NCBI GenBank assembly: GCA_964509545.1
Contig: CAZDXQ010000045.1
Location: 1 to 32,412, forward strand
DNA from: JADJWR01 sp964509545
GTDB taxonomy: Bacteria; Pseudomonadota; Gammaproteobacteria; Burkholderiales; Burkholderiaceae_F
Direction: 5' to 3'
DNA length: 32,412 nucleotides
Shown: one piece after another, positions 7,478 to 15,744 of the stretch
How positions within the stretch are numbered: position 1 is the first letter of the stretch
Layout: each line of letters starts with the position of its first letter
Notes under the pieces: model-generated
The model's database searches: none
The model's input: only the letters and a program-made list of their open reading frames with translations
Told to the model about the DNA's origin: nothing
Made by a program: the position numbers and the translations under genes

Positions 7478-9601
7478 CTAGCCCGCGGCAAGCAGCGACA
7501 GGTCGGCGGCGCGGTTCATCGTGGCCCTGAGCTGGCCGAGCAGGGCCAGCCGGTTGCCGCGCAGCCGTGCGTCCTCGACATTGACCATGACGTCGTCGAA
7601 GAAGCGGTCGACCGGCAGTTTCAACGGCGCCAGCGACTTCAGTCCTTCGGCATAGGCACCGGCCCTGAAATGTGCCTCGGCCTGCGGCGCGAGCCTTGCG
7701 AAGGCCGCCGCCAGTTCTTTCTCCGCCGGCTCGAACAGCACCGCTTCGTCGAAGCTCGCCGGCACGCCGTCGGCCTTCTTCAGGATGTTGCCGATGCGCT
7801 TGTTGGCCGCGGCAAGGCTGTCGGCCTCCGGCAGCGCCATGAAGGCGCGCACGGCCGCCAGCCGCGCCGGCACGTCGTCGATGCGTTGCGGCCGCAGGCA
7901 CACCACGGCCTCGACTTCGTTGGCCGTGAAACCCTCGTCACGCAGCATGCCGCGCAGCCGGTCGAACATGAAGGTCTCGAGGTCGGTCCGTGCATCGCTG
8001 AAACCCTTGACCGCGGAAAACGCGCCGATGCCGATGTGCAGCAACTGCGCCAGGGTCATGCTCAGCCGGCGTTCGATCAGCATGCGCAGCAGGCCCAGCG
8101 CGTGCCGGCGCAGCGCGAACGGGTCCTTGTCGCCGGTCGGTCGCTCGCCGATGCCGAACAGGCCGACCAGCGCTTCCAGCTTGTCGGCCAGCGCGACGCA
8201 GATTCCGGTCAGCGTTGCCGGCAGGGCATCGCCGGCGAAGCGCGGCCGGTAGTGCTCCTCGATCGCGGCGGCCACATCCGCAGCTTCGCCGTCGTTGCGC
8301 GCGTAGTACGTTCCCATGATCCCCTGCAGCTCGGGGAACTCGCCGACCATCAGCGTGCGCAGATCGGCCTTGGCCAGCCGCGCCGCGCGCTCGACGTGCG
8401 TTTCATCGACGTCGAGCAGCTTGGCGATCTCCACGGCGATGCCGGTGACGCGCTCGACGCGCTCCAGCTGCGAGCCGAGCCTGTTGTGGTAGACGACGCT
8501 GGCAAGCCCGGGAATGCGCGATTCCAGGGTCTGCCGCCGGTCTTGGTCGTAGAAGAACTTCGCATCGGCCAGTCGCGCCCGCACGACGCGCGCGTTGCCG
8601 GCGACGATCGCCGACGGATCTTGCGTCTCCAGGTGCGACACCAGCAGGAAACGGGGCAACAGCCGGCCCGCCTCGTCCTTCAGCGCGAAGTAGCGCTGGT
8701 TCTGCTGCATGGTCAGGATCAGGCACTCCTGCGGCACGTCGAGGAACTCGCGCTCGAAGCCGGACTCGTAGACGACCGGCCATTCGACCAGCGCCGTGAC
8801 CTCGTCGAGCAGGTCGCTCGGCATCACCGCGTGCGCGCCGAGGCGGCCGGCGGCCTCGGCCACCAGTTCGGTGATGCGCGCGCGACGCCGCTCGAAGGAG
8901 GCGATCACCCAGCCGTCGGCCTCGAGTTGCTGCGCGTAGCTGTCGGCGTCGCGGATCGCCAGCGGCCCTGCCGCATGGAAGCGATGGCCGAAGGTCTCTC
9001 GCCCTGCGGCGAGCCCGAGCGCGCCCACGGCGACGATCTGCGCGCCGTGCAGGGCGACCAGCCGGTGCACCGGGCGCACGAACTGCACGGTCGTCGTTCC
9101 GTCGCCGAGCTGGTAGCTCATCACCTTCGGAATCGGCAGCGACGCGATGGTGTCGTCGAGCGCCGACTGCAGAGCAGCCTGCAGCGCGCTGCCGCGCGAC
9201 AGGCCCTGCAGGAAAACCGCGTCGCTCTTGCCGTCGGATTCGACGCTCAGCGCGTCGGCACCGTCCTTCGCGTCGGGCCAACGATCGGCCAGATGCTCGC
9301 GGCCGATGGCGGCAAGCTTCTTGCGCAGCGCCGGCGTCGGCTTTCCGCCGGCGAGCGCGACGTTCACCGGCATCAGCTTCTGCCGGAATGCCTGGTCGGG
9401 CGAGCGGTCGGCCACGTCAGTGACGTGCACGGCGAGCCGACGCGGCGCGCCGAAGGCCGTCGCGCGGCTGTCGGGGCCGAGGAAACTGCGCGCGCGCAGG
9501 CCCTTTTCGATGCCCGCGGCGAACGCTTCGGCCAGCGCCTTCAGCGCCTTGGGCGGCAACTCCTCGGTGTTCAGCTCGACGAGCAGCGAAGCGGTGGCCA
9601 T
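7478..9601 (-). CDS. glyS: Glycyl-tRNA synthetase beta subunit
   Basis: GlyS is the tRNA-binding and editing-like beta subunit of the bacterial alpha2beta2 glycyl-tRNA synthetase. The 707-residue length matches the family (about 690-720). It opens with LLVELNTEELPPKALKALAEAF, a hallmark, and contains FGAPRRLAVHV, SCVTSL-region equivalents (PECLILTMQQNQRYF), an HD-like segment, and the C-terminal anticodon-binding domain (RLALLGQLRATMNRAADLSLL). The ATG at 9599-9601 directly abuts the stop codon of glyQ with no spacer, so the two subunits are very likely coupled in translation. Confidence 0.97.
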   Translation of the reverse strand: MATASLLVELNTEELPPKALKALAEAFAAGIEKGLRARSFLGPDSRATAFGAPRRLAVHVTDVADRSPDQAFRQKLMPVNVALAGGKPTPALRKKLAAIGREHLADRWPDAKDGADALSVESDGKSDAVFLQGLSRGSALQAALQSALDDTIASLPIPKVMSYQLGDGTTTVQFVRPVHRLVALHGAQIVAVGALGLAAGRETFGHRFHAAGPLAIRDADSYAQQLEADGWVIASFERRRARITELVAEAAGRLGAHAVMPSDLLDEVTALVEWPVVYESGFEREFLDVPQECLILTMQQNQRYFALKDEAGRLLPRFLLVSHLETQDPSAIVAGNARVVRARLADAKFFYDQDRRQTLESRIPGLASVVYHNRLGSQLERVERVTGIAVEIAKLLDVDETHVERAARLAKADLRTLMVGEFPELQGIMGTYYARNDGEAADVAAAIEEHYRPRFAGDALPATLTGICVALADKLEALVGLFGIGERPTGDKDPFALRRHALGLLRMLIERRLSMTLAQLLHIGIGAFSAVKGFSDARTDLETFMFDRLRGMLRDEGFTANEVEAVVCLRPQRIDDVPARLAAVRAFMALPEADSLAAANKRIGNILKKADGVPASFDEAVLFEPAEKELAAAFARLAPQAEAHFRAGAYAEGLKSLAPLKLPVDRFFDDVMVNVEDARLRGNRLALLGQLRATMNRAADLSLLAAG

Positions 9602-10519
9602 TCAGGCGGCCTCCTTCTCCGACGCCTCGCCCAGCATCGGGAAGCCGAGCCGTTCGCGCGAGTCGTAGTAGCTCTGCGCAATCGAGCGCGACAGCGCGCG
9701 GATGCGGCCGATATAGGCGGCGCGCTCCGTCACCGAAATCGCGCCGCGCGCATCGAGCAGGTTGAAGGTATGGCCGGCCTTCAGCACCATTTCATACGCA
9801 GGCAGCGCCAGCTGCGTCTCCATCAGCCGCTTGGCCTCGGCTTCGAACAGGTTGAACTGGCCGAGCAGCACTCGCGGGTCCGAGGCCTCGAAGTTGTACC
9901 GGCTCTGCTCGACCTCGTTCTGGTGGAACACGTCGCCGTAGCGCAGCGTCTTCTCCACGCCGCGGTCCTTCCACGTCGTGTAGACGAGGTCGAACACGTT
10001 GTCGGCGTCCTGCAGGTACATGCACAGCCGTTCGAGCCCGTAGGTGATCTCGCCGGTGATCGGCCTGCATTCCAGGCCGCCGACCTGCTGGAAGTAGGTG
10101 AACTGCGTGATCTCCATGCCGTTCATCCAAACTTCCCAGCCCAGGCCCCAGGCGCCGAGCGTCGGGTTCTCCCAGTTGTCCTCGACGAAGCGGATGTCGT
10201 TTTTCAGCGTGTCGATGCCGAGTGCGCGCAAGGAGCCGAGGTACACATCGAGAATGTCCGGCGGCGACGGCTTGAGCACGACCTGGTACTGGTGATGCTG
10301 GTGCAGCCGGTTCGGGTTCTCGCCGTAGCGGGCGTCCTTCGGCCGCCGCGAAGGCTGCACGTAGGCCGCGCGCCAGGGCTCGGGTCCGATGGCGCGCAGG
10401 AAGGTGGCCGTGTGCGAGGTGCCTGCGCCGACCTCAAGATCGATCGGCTGCAACAGCGCGCAGCCCTGCGCGTTCCAGTACGCCTGCAGGCGGAGAATGG
10501 ATTCCTGAAAGGTGATCAT
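9602..10519 (-). CDS. glyQ: Glycyl-tRNA synthetase alpha subunit
   Basis: GlyQ is the catalytic class II alpha subunit that activates glycine and charges tRNA-Gly with GlyS. The 305 residues carry the family's start (TFQESILRLQAYWNAQGC), the ATP-site segment GAGTSHTATFLRAIGPEPW, the PSRRPKDARYGENPNRLHQHHQYQV block and EVWMNGMEITQFTYFQQVGG. The ATG is at 10517-10519. It lies 51 bp after lnt and immediately before glyS. The gene is transcribed with the block that starts further right, as no separate promoter stands out. Confidence 0.97.
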   Translation of the reverse strand: MITFQESILRLQAYWNAQGCALLQPIDLEVGAGTSHTATFLRAIGPEPWRAAYVQPSRRPKDARYGENPNRLHQHHQYQVVLKPSPPDILDVYLGSLRALGIDTLKNDIRFVEDNWENPTLGAWGLGWEVWMNGMEITQFTYFQQVGGLECRPITGEITYGLERLCMYLQDADNVFDLVYTTWKDRGVEKTLRYGDVFHQNEVEQSRYNFEASDPRVLLGQFNLFEAEAKRLMETQLALPAYEMVLKAGHTFNLLDARGAISVTERAAYIGRIRALSRSIAQSYYDSRERLGFPMLGEASEKEAA

Positions 10520-10570
10520 CTTGTTGCCGGTTGCGCCGGGCGCGGTGCGGCCCCGACAGCGCCTTCGATC

Positions 10571-12115
10571 TTAACGGCTGCGGCGTGCGCCGACGCCGAC
10601 GAGAAAGCCGGCAAGCAGCCCGGCCGCGACCAGCATCAGCGCCGGCGCATCGCCGTAGCGCAGGTAGGGCGTCTCGCCGCGGCGACCCTGGATCTCGCCG
10701 CGGAGCACGCCGCGCGTCAGATAGACCAGCTGCGCGACCACGTTGCCACGCGCGTCGATGATCGCGGTGGCGCCGGTATTGGTGGCGCGCAGCACCGGGC
10801 GGCCGGTTTCGAGTGCGCGCAGCCGCGAGATCTGCAGGTGCTGCGGCAGCGCCAGCGAGTCGTCGAACCAGCCGAGGTTCGACAGATTCAGCAGCAGCGT
10901 CGGCGCCTGCGCCGGATCGCGCCAGGCCTGGCGGATCTCGGCGCCGAACAGGTCCTCGTAGCAGATGTTCACGGCGATGCGCTGGCCGGCGAGTCGCAGC
11001 GGCGGCTGGTCGGCTGCGCCGCGCTGCTGGTCGCCGATCGGCATCTGCATCAGGTCGACGAACCAGCGGAACCCCCAGGGAATGAACTCGCCGAAAGGCA
11101 CCAGGTGGCGCTTGCTGTAGCGCTGCGGCGCCGCTCCGCCCGGCGCCAGGCCGACGGCGCTGTTGAAATAGTGCCCGCGCGGCTCCTCGACGAAGATGCC
11201 GAACACCAGCGCGCTGCCCGCCTGCGGTACCTCGGCCAGTGCATCGAGTGTGGCCTGCGGCAGATGGGAAAAGGGCAGCGGAAAGACCGATTCCGGCAGC
11301 ACGATCAGGTCGGCCTCGACGCCGTCGCGCAGCAACGGCAGATAGGCGTCTTCGCTGAGCTTCATTCCGCCGTCGGCGAACTTCAGGTTCTGCGGCACAT
11401 TGCCCTGCGCCAGCGCGACGCGCACCGGCTTGCCCTCGGGCTGGGTCCACGCCGGCATGCGCAGCATCTGCCCGCCGGCGAGAAGCACCGCCGCAACGGT
11501 CACTGCCGGCAGGCTTGCTTTCCGGCGAAGATGCACGGCCAGTGCGAGGCTGCCGGCAATGAGCGCGGCGGCGAGCGTGATGCCGTGCACGCCGACGATC
11601 GGGGCGTAGCCGGCCAATGGTCCGTCGGTGTGTGCGTAGCCGCTGGCCAGCCAGGGAAATCCGGTCAGCAGCACGCCGCGCAACCACTCCGCGCCGGCCC
11701 ACGCGGCCGGCAGCGCGAGCAGTGCGCGCGCCGCCGCAGCGGCGGTGGCCGCCGTGCCGAGCCACAGCGCCAGTGCCGGGTACAGCGCGAGAAAGGCGCA
11801 GAACGCCGCAGTGGCCGGTGCCGCCAGCAGCGCCGGCATTTCGCCGTAGACGTGCATGCTGACGTAGACCCACGACACGCCAAGGCCGAACCAGCCGAGC
11901 CCGAAGGCGAAGCCGGCCAGCGCCGCCTGCCGCGCGCGAGGCAGCGGCAGCACCAGCAGGAACAGTCCGGCCAGCGCGAGCCATTGCAGCCACGGCCGCT
12001 GGAAGGGCGCGAAAGCCAGGGCGTGGACGACACCCAGCGTTGCACTGAGCGCGAAGCGCAGCGGCGGTCGCGCAGCGAAGGCCGTCAGATTGCGGGCGGC
12101 GGAAGGGGTCGGCAA
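10571..12115 (-). CDS. lnt: Apolipoprotein N-acyltransferase
   Basis: Lnt adds the third acyl chain to the N-terminal cysteine of lipoproteins in the inner membrane. The 514-residue protein has about six hydrophobic segments in residues 20-215, then a periplasmic nitrilase-like domain. The catalytic triad is visible as Glu275 (LPES), Lys335 (YSKRHLVPFGEF) and Cys385 (NICYE), with the supporting Glu343. A final membrane helix lies near the C-terminus. The first usable start after an in-frame TAG is TTG at 12113-12115; no ATG or GTG lies between. lnt next to corC and glyQ is the usual betaproteobacterial order. Confidence 0.95.
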   Translation of the reverse strand: MPTPSAARNLTAFAARPPLRFALSATLGVVHALAFAPFQRPWLQWLALAGLFLLVLPLPRARQAALAGFAFGLGWFGLGVSWVYVSMHVYGEMPALLAAPATAAFCAFLALYPALALWLGTAATAAAAARALLALPAAWAGAEWLRGVLLTGFPWLASGYAHTDGPLAGYAPIVGVHGITLAAALIAGSLALAVHLRRKASLPAVTVAAVLLAGGQMLRMPAWTQPEGKPVRVALAQGNVPQNLKFADGGMKLSEDAYLPLLRDGVEADLIVLPESVFPLPFSHLPQATLDALAEVPQAGSALVFGIFVEEPRGHYFNSAVGLAPGGAAPQRYSKRHLVPFGEFIPWGFRWFVDLMQMPIGDQQRGAADQPPLRLAGQRIAVNICYEDLFGAEIRQAWRDPAQAPTLLLNLSNLGWFDDSLALPQHLQISRLRALETGRPVLRATNTGATAIIDARGNVVAQLVYLTRGVLRGEIQGRRGETPYLRYGDAPALMLVAAGLLAGFLVGVGARRSR

Positions 12116-12205
12116 GGGCGCGGCCGAGGGATTGCGGGCGCGCGCAGTCTAACGAGGTGATCGCGCGCCGCAGTATTGGCCGGCGCGCACTGCGCCGATC
12201 GGCTC

Positions 12206-12397
12206 TCAGCGGTGCGTATCGAGCCGCGCCAGCAGTCGTGTCGGCGCGCGCCGCGGCGGCTGCACCGCGCGCAGCCACAAGGCGATTTCGAGCGCGGCGG
12301 CGATGAAGAACAGCACGAGGCCGGCCGCGGCCATGCCGGTGACGTAGCAGGCGAGCGCGAGCAGCGTCACGACGATGGTGATCAGATGGCCTTTCAT
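12206..12397 (-). CDS. Small two-helix membrane protein
   Basis: A 63-residue reading frame encodes two tightly spaced hydrophobic helices (about residues 4-22 and 25-43) followed by a basic tail (WLRAVQPPRRAPTRLLARLDTHR), the arrangement of a hairpin membrane protein with its C-terminus in the cytoplasm. The ATG at 12395-12397 is preceded by GGAGACAGGAGG, a strong ribosome site. It lies 28 bp after corC and 90 bp before lnt on the same strand, so it is likely in their operon. I do not recognise the family. The good ribosome site and the membrane pattern support a real gene. Confidence 0.65.
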   Translation of the reverse strand: MKGHLITIVVTLLALACYVTGMAAAGLVLFFIAAALEIALWLRAVQPPRRAPTRLLARLDTHR

Positions 12398-12425
12398 CCT
12401 CCTGTCTCCAACATGCCTGTCCAGA

Positions 12426-13319
12426 TCAAGGCGCCGGCCGTGCTTCGGCGTCGGCGAATTCGCGCGCGACCGTCTTCGGCACGCGCGTGACCTGCAGCAG
12501 GTGCACCTGGCGCGCGTCAGCGCGCAGCACCTCCAGCCTCAGGCCGTCGATTTCCATGGTGTCGCCGCGCCTGGGCACGCGGCCGAAGTGGTCGGTCACC
12601 AGGCCGCCGATCGTGTCGAATTCCTCGTCGGAGAACGTGGTGCCAAAGGCCTCGTTGAACGCGCTGATCTCGGTCAGGGCCTTGACCCGGAAGCGGTCGC
12701 CCTTCTCGGCGACGATGTTATCGGCCACTTCGTCGAAGTCGTACTCGTCCTCGATGTCGCCGACGATCTGTTCGAGCACGTCCTCGATCGTGATCAGCCC
12801 GGCCACGCCGCCGTATTCGTCGACGACGAGAGCCATATGGTTGCGGTTGGCGCGGAAGTCGCGCAGCAGCACATTCAGCGGCTTCGACTCGGGGATGAAC
12901 ACCGCCGGCCGCAGCATCGCGCGCAGGTCGAAATCCTCTTCCGTGTAGTAGCGCAGCAGATCCTTGGCCAGCAGGATGCCGATCACATGGTCGCGGTTGC
13001 CCTCGAAGACGGGGAAGCGCGAATGCGCGGTCTCGATCACGCGGCCGATCCAAGAATCGACCGGCTGGCCGACATCGACCATGTCCATCTGCGAGCGCGG
13101 CACCATCAGGTCGCGCGCGCGCAGTTCCGAAACCTGCAGCACGCCCTCGATCATCGACAGCGCATCGGCGTCGAGCAGGTTGCGGCTGTGCGCCTCCTGC
13201 AGCGCCTCGAGGAGTTCCTCCCGGTTTTCGGGTTCGCGGAAGATGAACGCCGTCAGGCGCTCGAGCAGAGACTTGTGCTTCTGGGAGGCAGTGAAGCGAG
13301 TCGAGGGAGGTTCTGACAT
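12426..13319 (-). CDS. corC: CorC/YbeX-type CBS-domain protein
   Basis: The 297-residue protein has a short charged N-terminus, a CBS pair and a C-terminal CorC_HlyC domain. The first CBS domain starts RDLMVPRSQMDMVDVGQP (about 72-130) and the second contains NHMALVVDEYGGVAGLITIEDVLEQIVGDIEDEYD (about 160-200). There is no DUF21 membrane domain, so it is the soluble YbeX type that binds adenosine nucleotides. YbeX has been linked to magnesium/cobalt efflux and, with YbeY and YbeZ, to ribosome metabolism. It heads the lnt-glyQS block; the usual neighbour ybeY is separated by a lipoprotein gene on the other strand. The ATG is at 13317-13319. Confidence 0.94.
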   Translation of the reverse strand: MSEPPSTRFTASQKHKSLLERLTAFIFREPENREELLEALQEAHSRNLLDADALSMIEGVLQVSELRARDLMVPRSQMDMVDVGQPVDSWIGRVIETAHSRFPVFEGNRDHVIGILLAKDLLRYYTEEDFDLRAMLRPAVFIPESKPLNVLLRDFRANRNHMALVVDEYGGVAGLITIEDVLEQIVGDIEDEYDFDEVADNIVAEKGDRFRVKALTEISAFNEAFGTTFSDEEFDTIGGLVTDHFGRVPRRGDTMEIDGLRLEVLRADARQVHLLQVTRVPKTVAREFADAEARPAP

Positions 13320-13506
13320 CAGTAACGGACGGAAGGCCGCCCCTGCGCCGACCCGTCCAGAGTGGAGACGCTTTCAGAATACACGAGGCGATTCGCGCGC
13401 AACACGTTCCCGTGTGCAAATCACCGCGATTCGTTGGCCAAGATCAGTGATAACCGATATGCGGTGTGATAGGTTGGCTTGTCGATCGCGGCGATCCGGG
13501 GGACAC

Positions 13507-14292
13507 ATGAAACGGTTGCTACTGATGATGGTCTTGGCCGTCTTGGCGGCGGGCGTCGCCGGCTGCGCGTCGATGGACCAGGCCTCCAAGCAGAGGCAGG
13601 TGGCCTCGATGCTGGCGTTCCTCTTCCCCGGCGCGGCCGAACCGCCCGCTGCATCGGATGCCGTCGCCGTGCTGAACGTGCCGTTCCGGATCGGTGTGGC
13701 CTTCGTTCCGGATAACGCCGATCCGACATTCAGGCTGTCGGAAACCGACCGGCTGAAACTGGCGGGACGGGTGCGCGACGCCTTTTCGGGGTACCCGTTT
13801 GTACGTGAAATTGTCACCGTGCCGTCGCTGTATCTCGAACCGGGCGGCGGTTTCGTCAATCTCGACCGGATCGGTGCGCTGCTGCAGGTCGACGTGATCG
13901 CGCTGGTTTCCTATGACCAGGTGCAGCATGCCGACGCCAGCGGCTGGTCGTTCCTGTACTGGACGGGCATCGGCGCCTACGTGATCGAGGGCGACCGCTA
14001 CGACGTGCTGACGGCGCTGGAGACGGCCGTGTTCGACATCAGGAGCCGGCGCCTGCTGATGCGCGCGGCCGGAACGTCGAACATCAAGGGCAGCGCCACG
14101 ATGATCGGCTTCGCGGCGCGCTCGCGCGAAGCGCGCCTGGCGAGCTTCGAGCGGGCCGTCGAACAGATGATCGGCAACCTGCACGGCGAGGTGAAATCCT
14201 TTCGCGAGCGAGCGCCGACTGACCCGAAGGTCAAGCTGGTGCTGCCGCCCGGCTACGACCCCAAGGGAGCGCGCGGTGCGGCGCCGCGGTAA
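13507..14292 (+). CDS. Lipoprotein resembling the rhombotarget lipoprotein family
   Basis: The 261-residue protein has a lipoprotein signal peptide with lipobox VAGC and Cys20, so it should be processed by Lsp and acylated by Lnt. The body contains IGVAFVPDN, FVREIVTVPSLYLEPGGGFVNLDRIGALLQVDVIALVSYDQVQ and SFLYWTGIGAYVIEGDRYDVLTALETAVFDIRSRRLLMRAAGTS in separate stretches. This pattern I recall from the 'rhombotarget lipoprotein' family that co-occurs with rhombosortase; no rhombosortase gene is in this window. The ATG follows GGGGG. The gene is on the + strand, opposite to both neighbours, and its last 40 bp overlap the 3' end of ybeY. Function is unknown. Confidence 0.85.
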   Translation: MKRLLLMMVLAVLAAGVAGCASMDQASKQRQVASMLAFLFPGAAEPPAASDAVAVLNVPFRIGVAFVPDNADPTFRLSETDRLKLAGRVRDAFSGYPFVREIVTVPSLYLEPGGGFVNLDRIGALLQVDVIALVSYDQVQHADASGWSFLYWTGIGAYVIEGDRYDVLTALETAVFDIRSRRLLMRAAGTSNIKGSATMIGFAARSREARLASFERAVEQMIGNLHGEVKSFRERAPTDPKVKLVLPPGYDPKGARGAAPR

Positions 14293-14714
14293 GGGTCGGC
14301 AACGCCGAGGCGGGCAAGGATTCGCACCTCGAGCGCTTCCATGCGCCGTGCGCGGCCGGTGCTGTCGTGCGCGTATCCCTGCGCGTGCAGTGCGCCGTGC
14401 ACGATCAGGTGCGCCAGATGGTCGCGCAGCGTCTTGTCCTGCTCCCGCGCCTCGCGCCGGATCACCGGCACGCACAGCACGATGTCGGCAAGGATGACCG
14501 GCGCCTGCGCGTACTCGAAGGTCAGCACGTTGGTGGCGTAGTCCTTGTGCCGGTACCTGCGATTCAGTCGCCGCCCTTCGACGGCGCCGACGAAGCGCAG
14601 CGTCACCTCGGCATCACGCGCGAGTGCAGCGGCGAGCCAGCGGCCGACTGTGGCCCGAGCCGGCAGGCCCTTGAAGCGCGATTGCCCCTGGACGGACAGT
14701 CGAAGCGGGCGCAT
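14253..14714 (-). CDS. ybeY: Endoribonuclease YbeY
   Basis: YbeY is a zinc-dependent endoribonuclease needed for 16S rRNA 3'-end maturation and 70S quality control. The 153-residue protein carries the zinc motif HGALHAQGYAH with His106, His110 and His116, and the family segments RRLNRRYRHKDYATNVLTFEY and DIVLCVPVIRREA. The ATG at 14712-14714 overlaps the ybeZ stop (TGATG); a GTG one codon earlier is an alternative. The C-terminal end overlaps a convergent lipoprotein gene by 40 bp. Confidence 0.94.
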   Translation of the reverse strand: MRPLRLSVQGQSRFKGLPARATVGRWLAAALARDAEVTLRFVGAVEGRRLNRRYRHKDYATNVLTFEYAQAPVILADIVLCVPVIRREAREQDKTLRDHLAHLIVHGALHAQGYAHDSTGRARRMEALEVRILARLGVADPYRGAAPRAPLGS

Positions 14715-15730
14715 CACCCGCCGCGGCGCCGGCCGCGGTCGACCGGCGCGCCGGTATCGCCGTGCGCCTCCGCCGCCTCGTAGGCCTCGACGATTCGTGC
14801 CACCAGCGGATGGCGGACGACATCGGCGGCGGTGAAGTAGGTGAAGCCCAGACCGCGCACGCCGCGCAGGATGTGCTGGGCCTCGATCAGGCCGCTGGAG
14901 GAGCCGCGCGGCAGGTCGATCTGCGTGATGTCGCCGGTGACCACCGCCTTCGAGCCGAAGCCGATGCGGGTGAGGAACATCTTCATCTGCTCCGGCGTGG
15001 TGTTCTGCGCCTCGTCGAGGATGACGAAGGCCTGGTTCAGCGTCCGCCCGCGCATGTAGGCGAGCGGCGCGATCTCGATCGTCTGCCGTTCGAGCAGCCG
15101 CTGCGTCTTGTCGAAGCCGGCGAGGTCGAACAGCGCGTCATAAAGCGGCCTGAGATACGGATCGACTTTCTGCGACAGGTCGCCGGGCAGGAAGCCGAGG
15201 CGCTCGCCGGCCTCCACCGCCGGCCGCGTCAGCACGATGCGCTCGACCGCATCGCGTTCGAGCGCGTCGACCGCGCAGGCCACCGCGAGGTAGGTCTTGC
15301 CCGTGCCCGCCGGCCCGATGCCGAAGCTGATGTCGTGCTCGAGGATCGAAGCGAGGTAGTGGCGCTGCCGTGGCGTGCGGCCGTGCAGTTCGCGGCGACG
15401 CGTGTGCAGGGTCGGCAGCGCCTCGCCTTCCGCCTGCTCCGATGGCAGGCAACTGCCGCGCCGCTCGACGAAATAAAGCTGGATGTCGTCGACCGACACC
15501 GGCCGCTGCGCCCGACCGAGGAAGTGCTGCAGCACGTCGATCGCCTGCTGTGCCTGCGCCTGTGGGCCTTCGATGCGGAACTGGTGGCCGCGGCGACGGA
15601 TCGCGACCTCCAGTTCGGTCTCGATCTGCCGCAGATTGGCGTCCAGCGCCCCGGTGACGTTGGCCAGTTCGCTGTTGTCCGCATCGGCGGCGAACGACAG
15701 CACCTGGCGGGCGGATGAACGTCGGGCCAC
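14714..15730 (-). CDS. ybeZ: PhoH-like ATPase YbeZ
   Basis: YbeZ is a PhoH-family P-loop ATPase that partners YbeY in rRNA and ribosome work. From GTG 15728-15730 the protein has 338 residues, close to the usual length. An N-terminal KH-like part (ELANVTGALDANLRQIETELEVAIRRRGHQF) precedes Walker A GPAGTGKT (139-146) and Walker B VILDEAQ (about 236-242), with the TGDITQIDLPRG and SGL segments after. The frame is open to 15841, but that start would bury 97 bp in miaB. GTG 15730 has GAGG overlapping the miaB stop and gives the family's usual N-terminus. miaB-ybeZ-ybeY is a conserved operon. Confidence 0.93.
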   Translation of the reverse strand: MARRSSARQVLSFAADADNSELANVTGALDANLRQIETELEVAIRRRGHQFRIEGPQAQAQQAIDVLQHFLGRAQRPVSVDDIQLYFVERRGSCLPSEQAEGEALPTLHTRRRELHGRTPRQRHYLASILEHDISFGIGPAGTGKTYLAVACAVDALERDAVERIVLTRPAVEAGERLGFLPGDLSQKVDPYLRPLYDALFDLAGFDKTQRLLERQTIEIAPLAYMRGRTLNQAFVILDEAQNTTPEQMKMFLTRIGFGSKAVVTGDITQIDLPRGSSSGLIEAQHILRGVRGLGFTYFTAADVVRHPLVARIVEAYEAAEAHGDTGAPVDRGRRRGG

Positions 15731-15744
15731 TCGCTTCGGTTGCC

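Noticed and set aside
6725..12160. An open frame of about 1,811 codons on the + strand
   Set aside because: It is antisense to plsC, glyS, glyQ and lnt, has the Arg/Gln/Ala-rich composition of a high-GC shadow frame, and shows no domain. The four genes on the other strand are unmistakable.
12116..12205. A separate promoter for lnt
   Set aside because: A TAGACT hexamer is present on the - strand, but the matching -35 is poor, so it is not listed.
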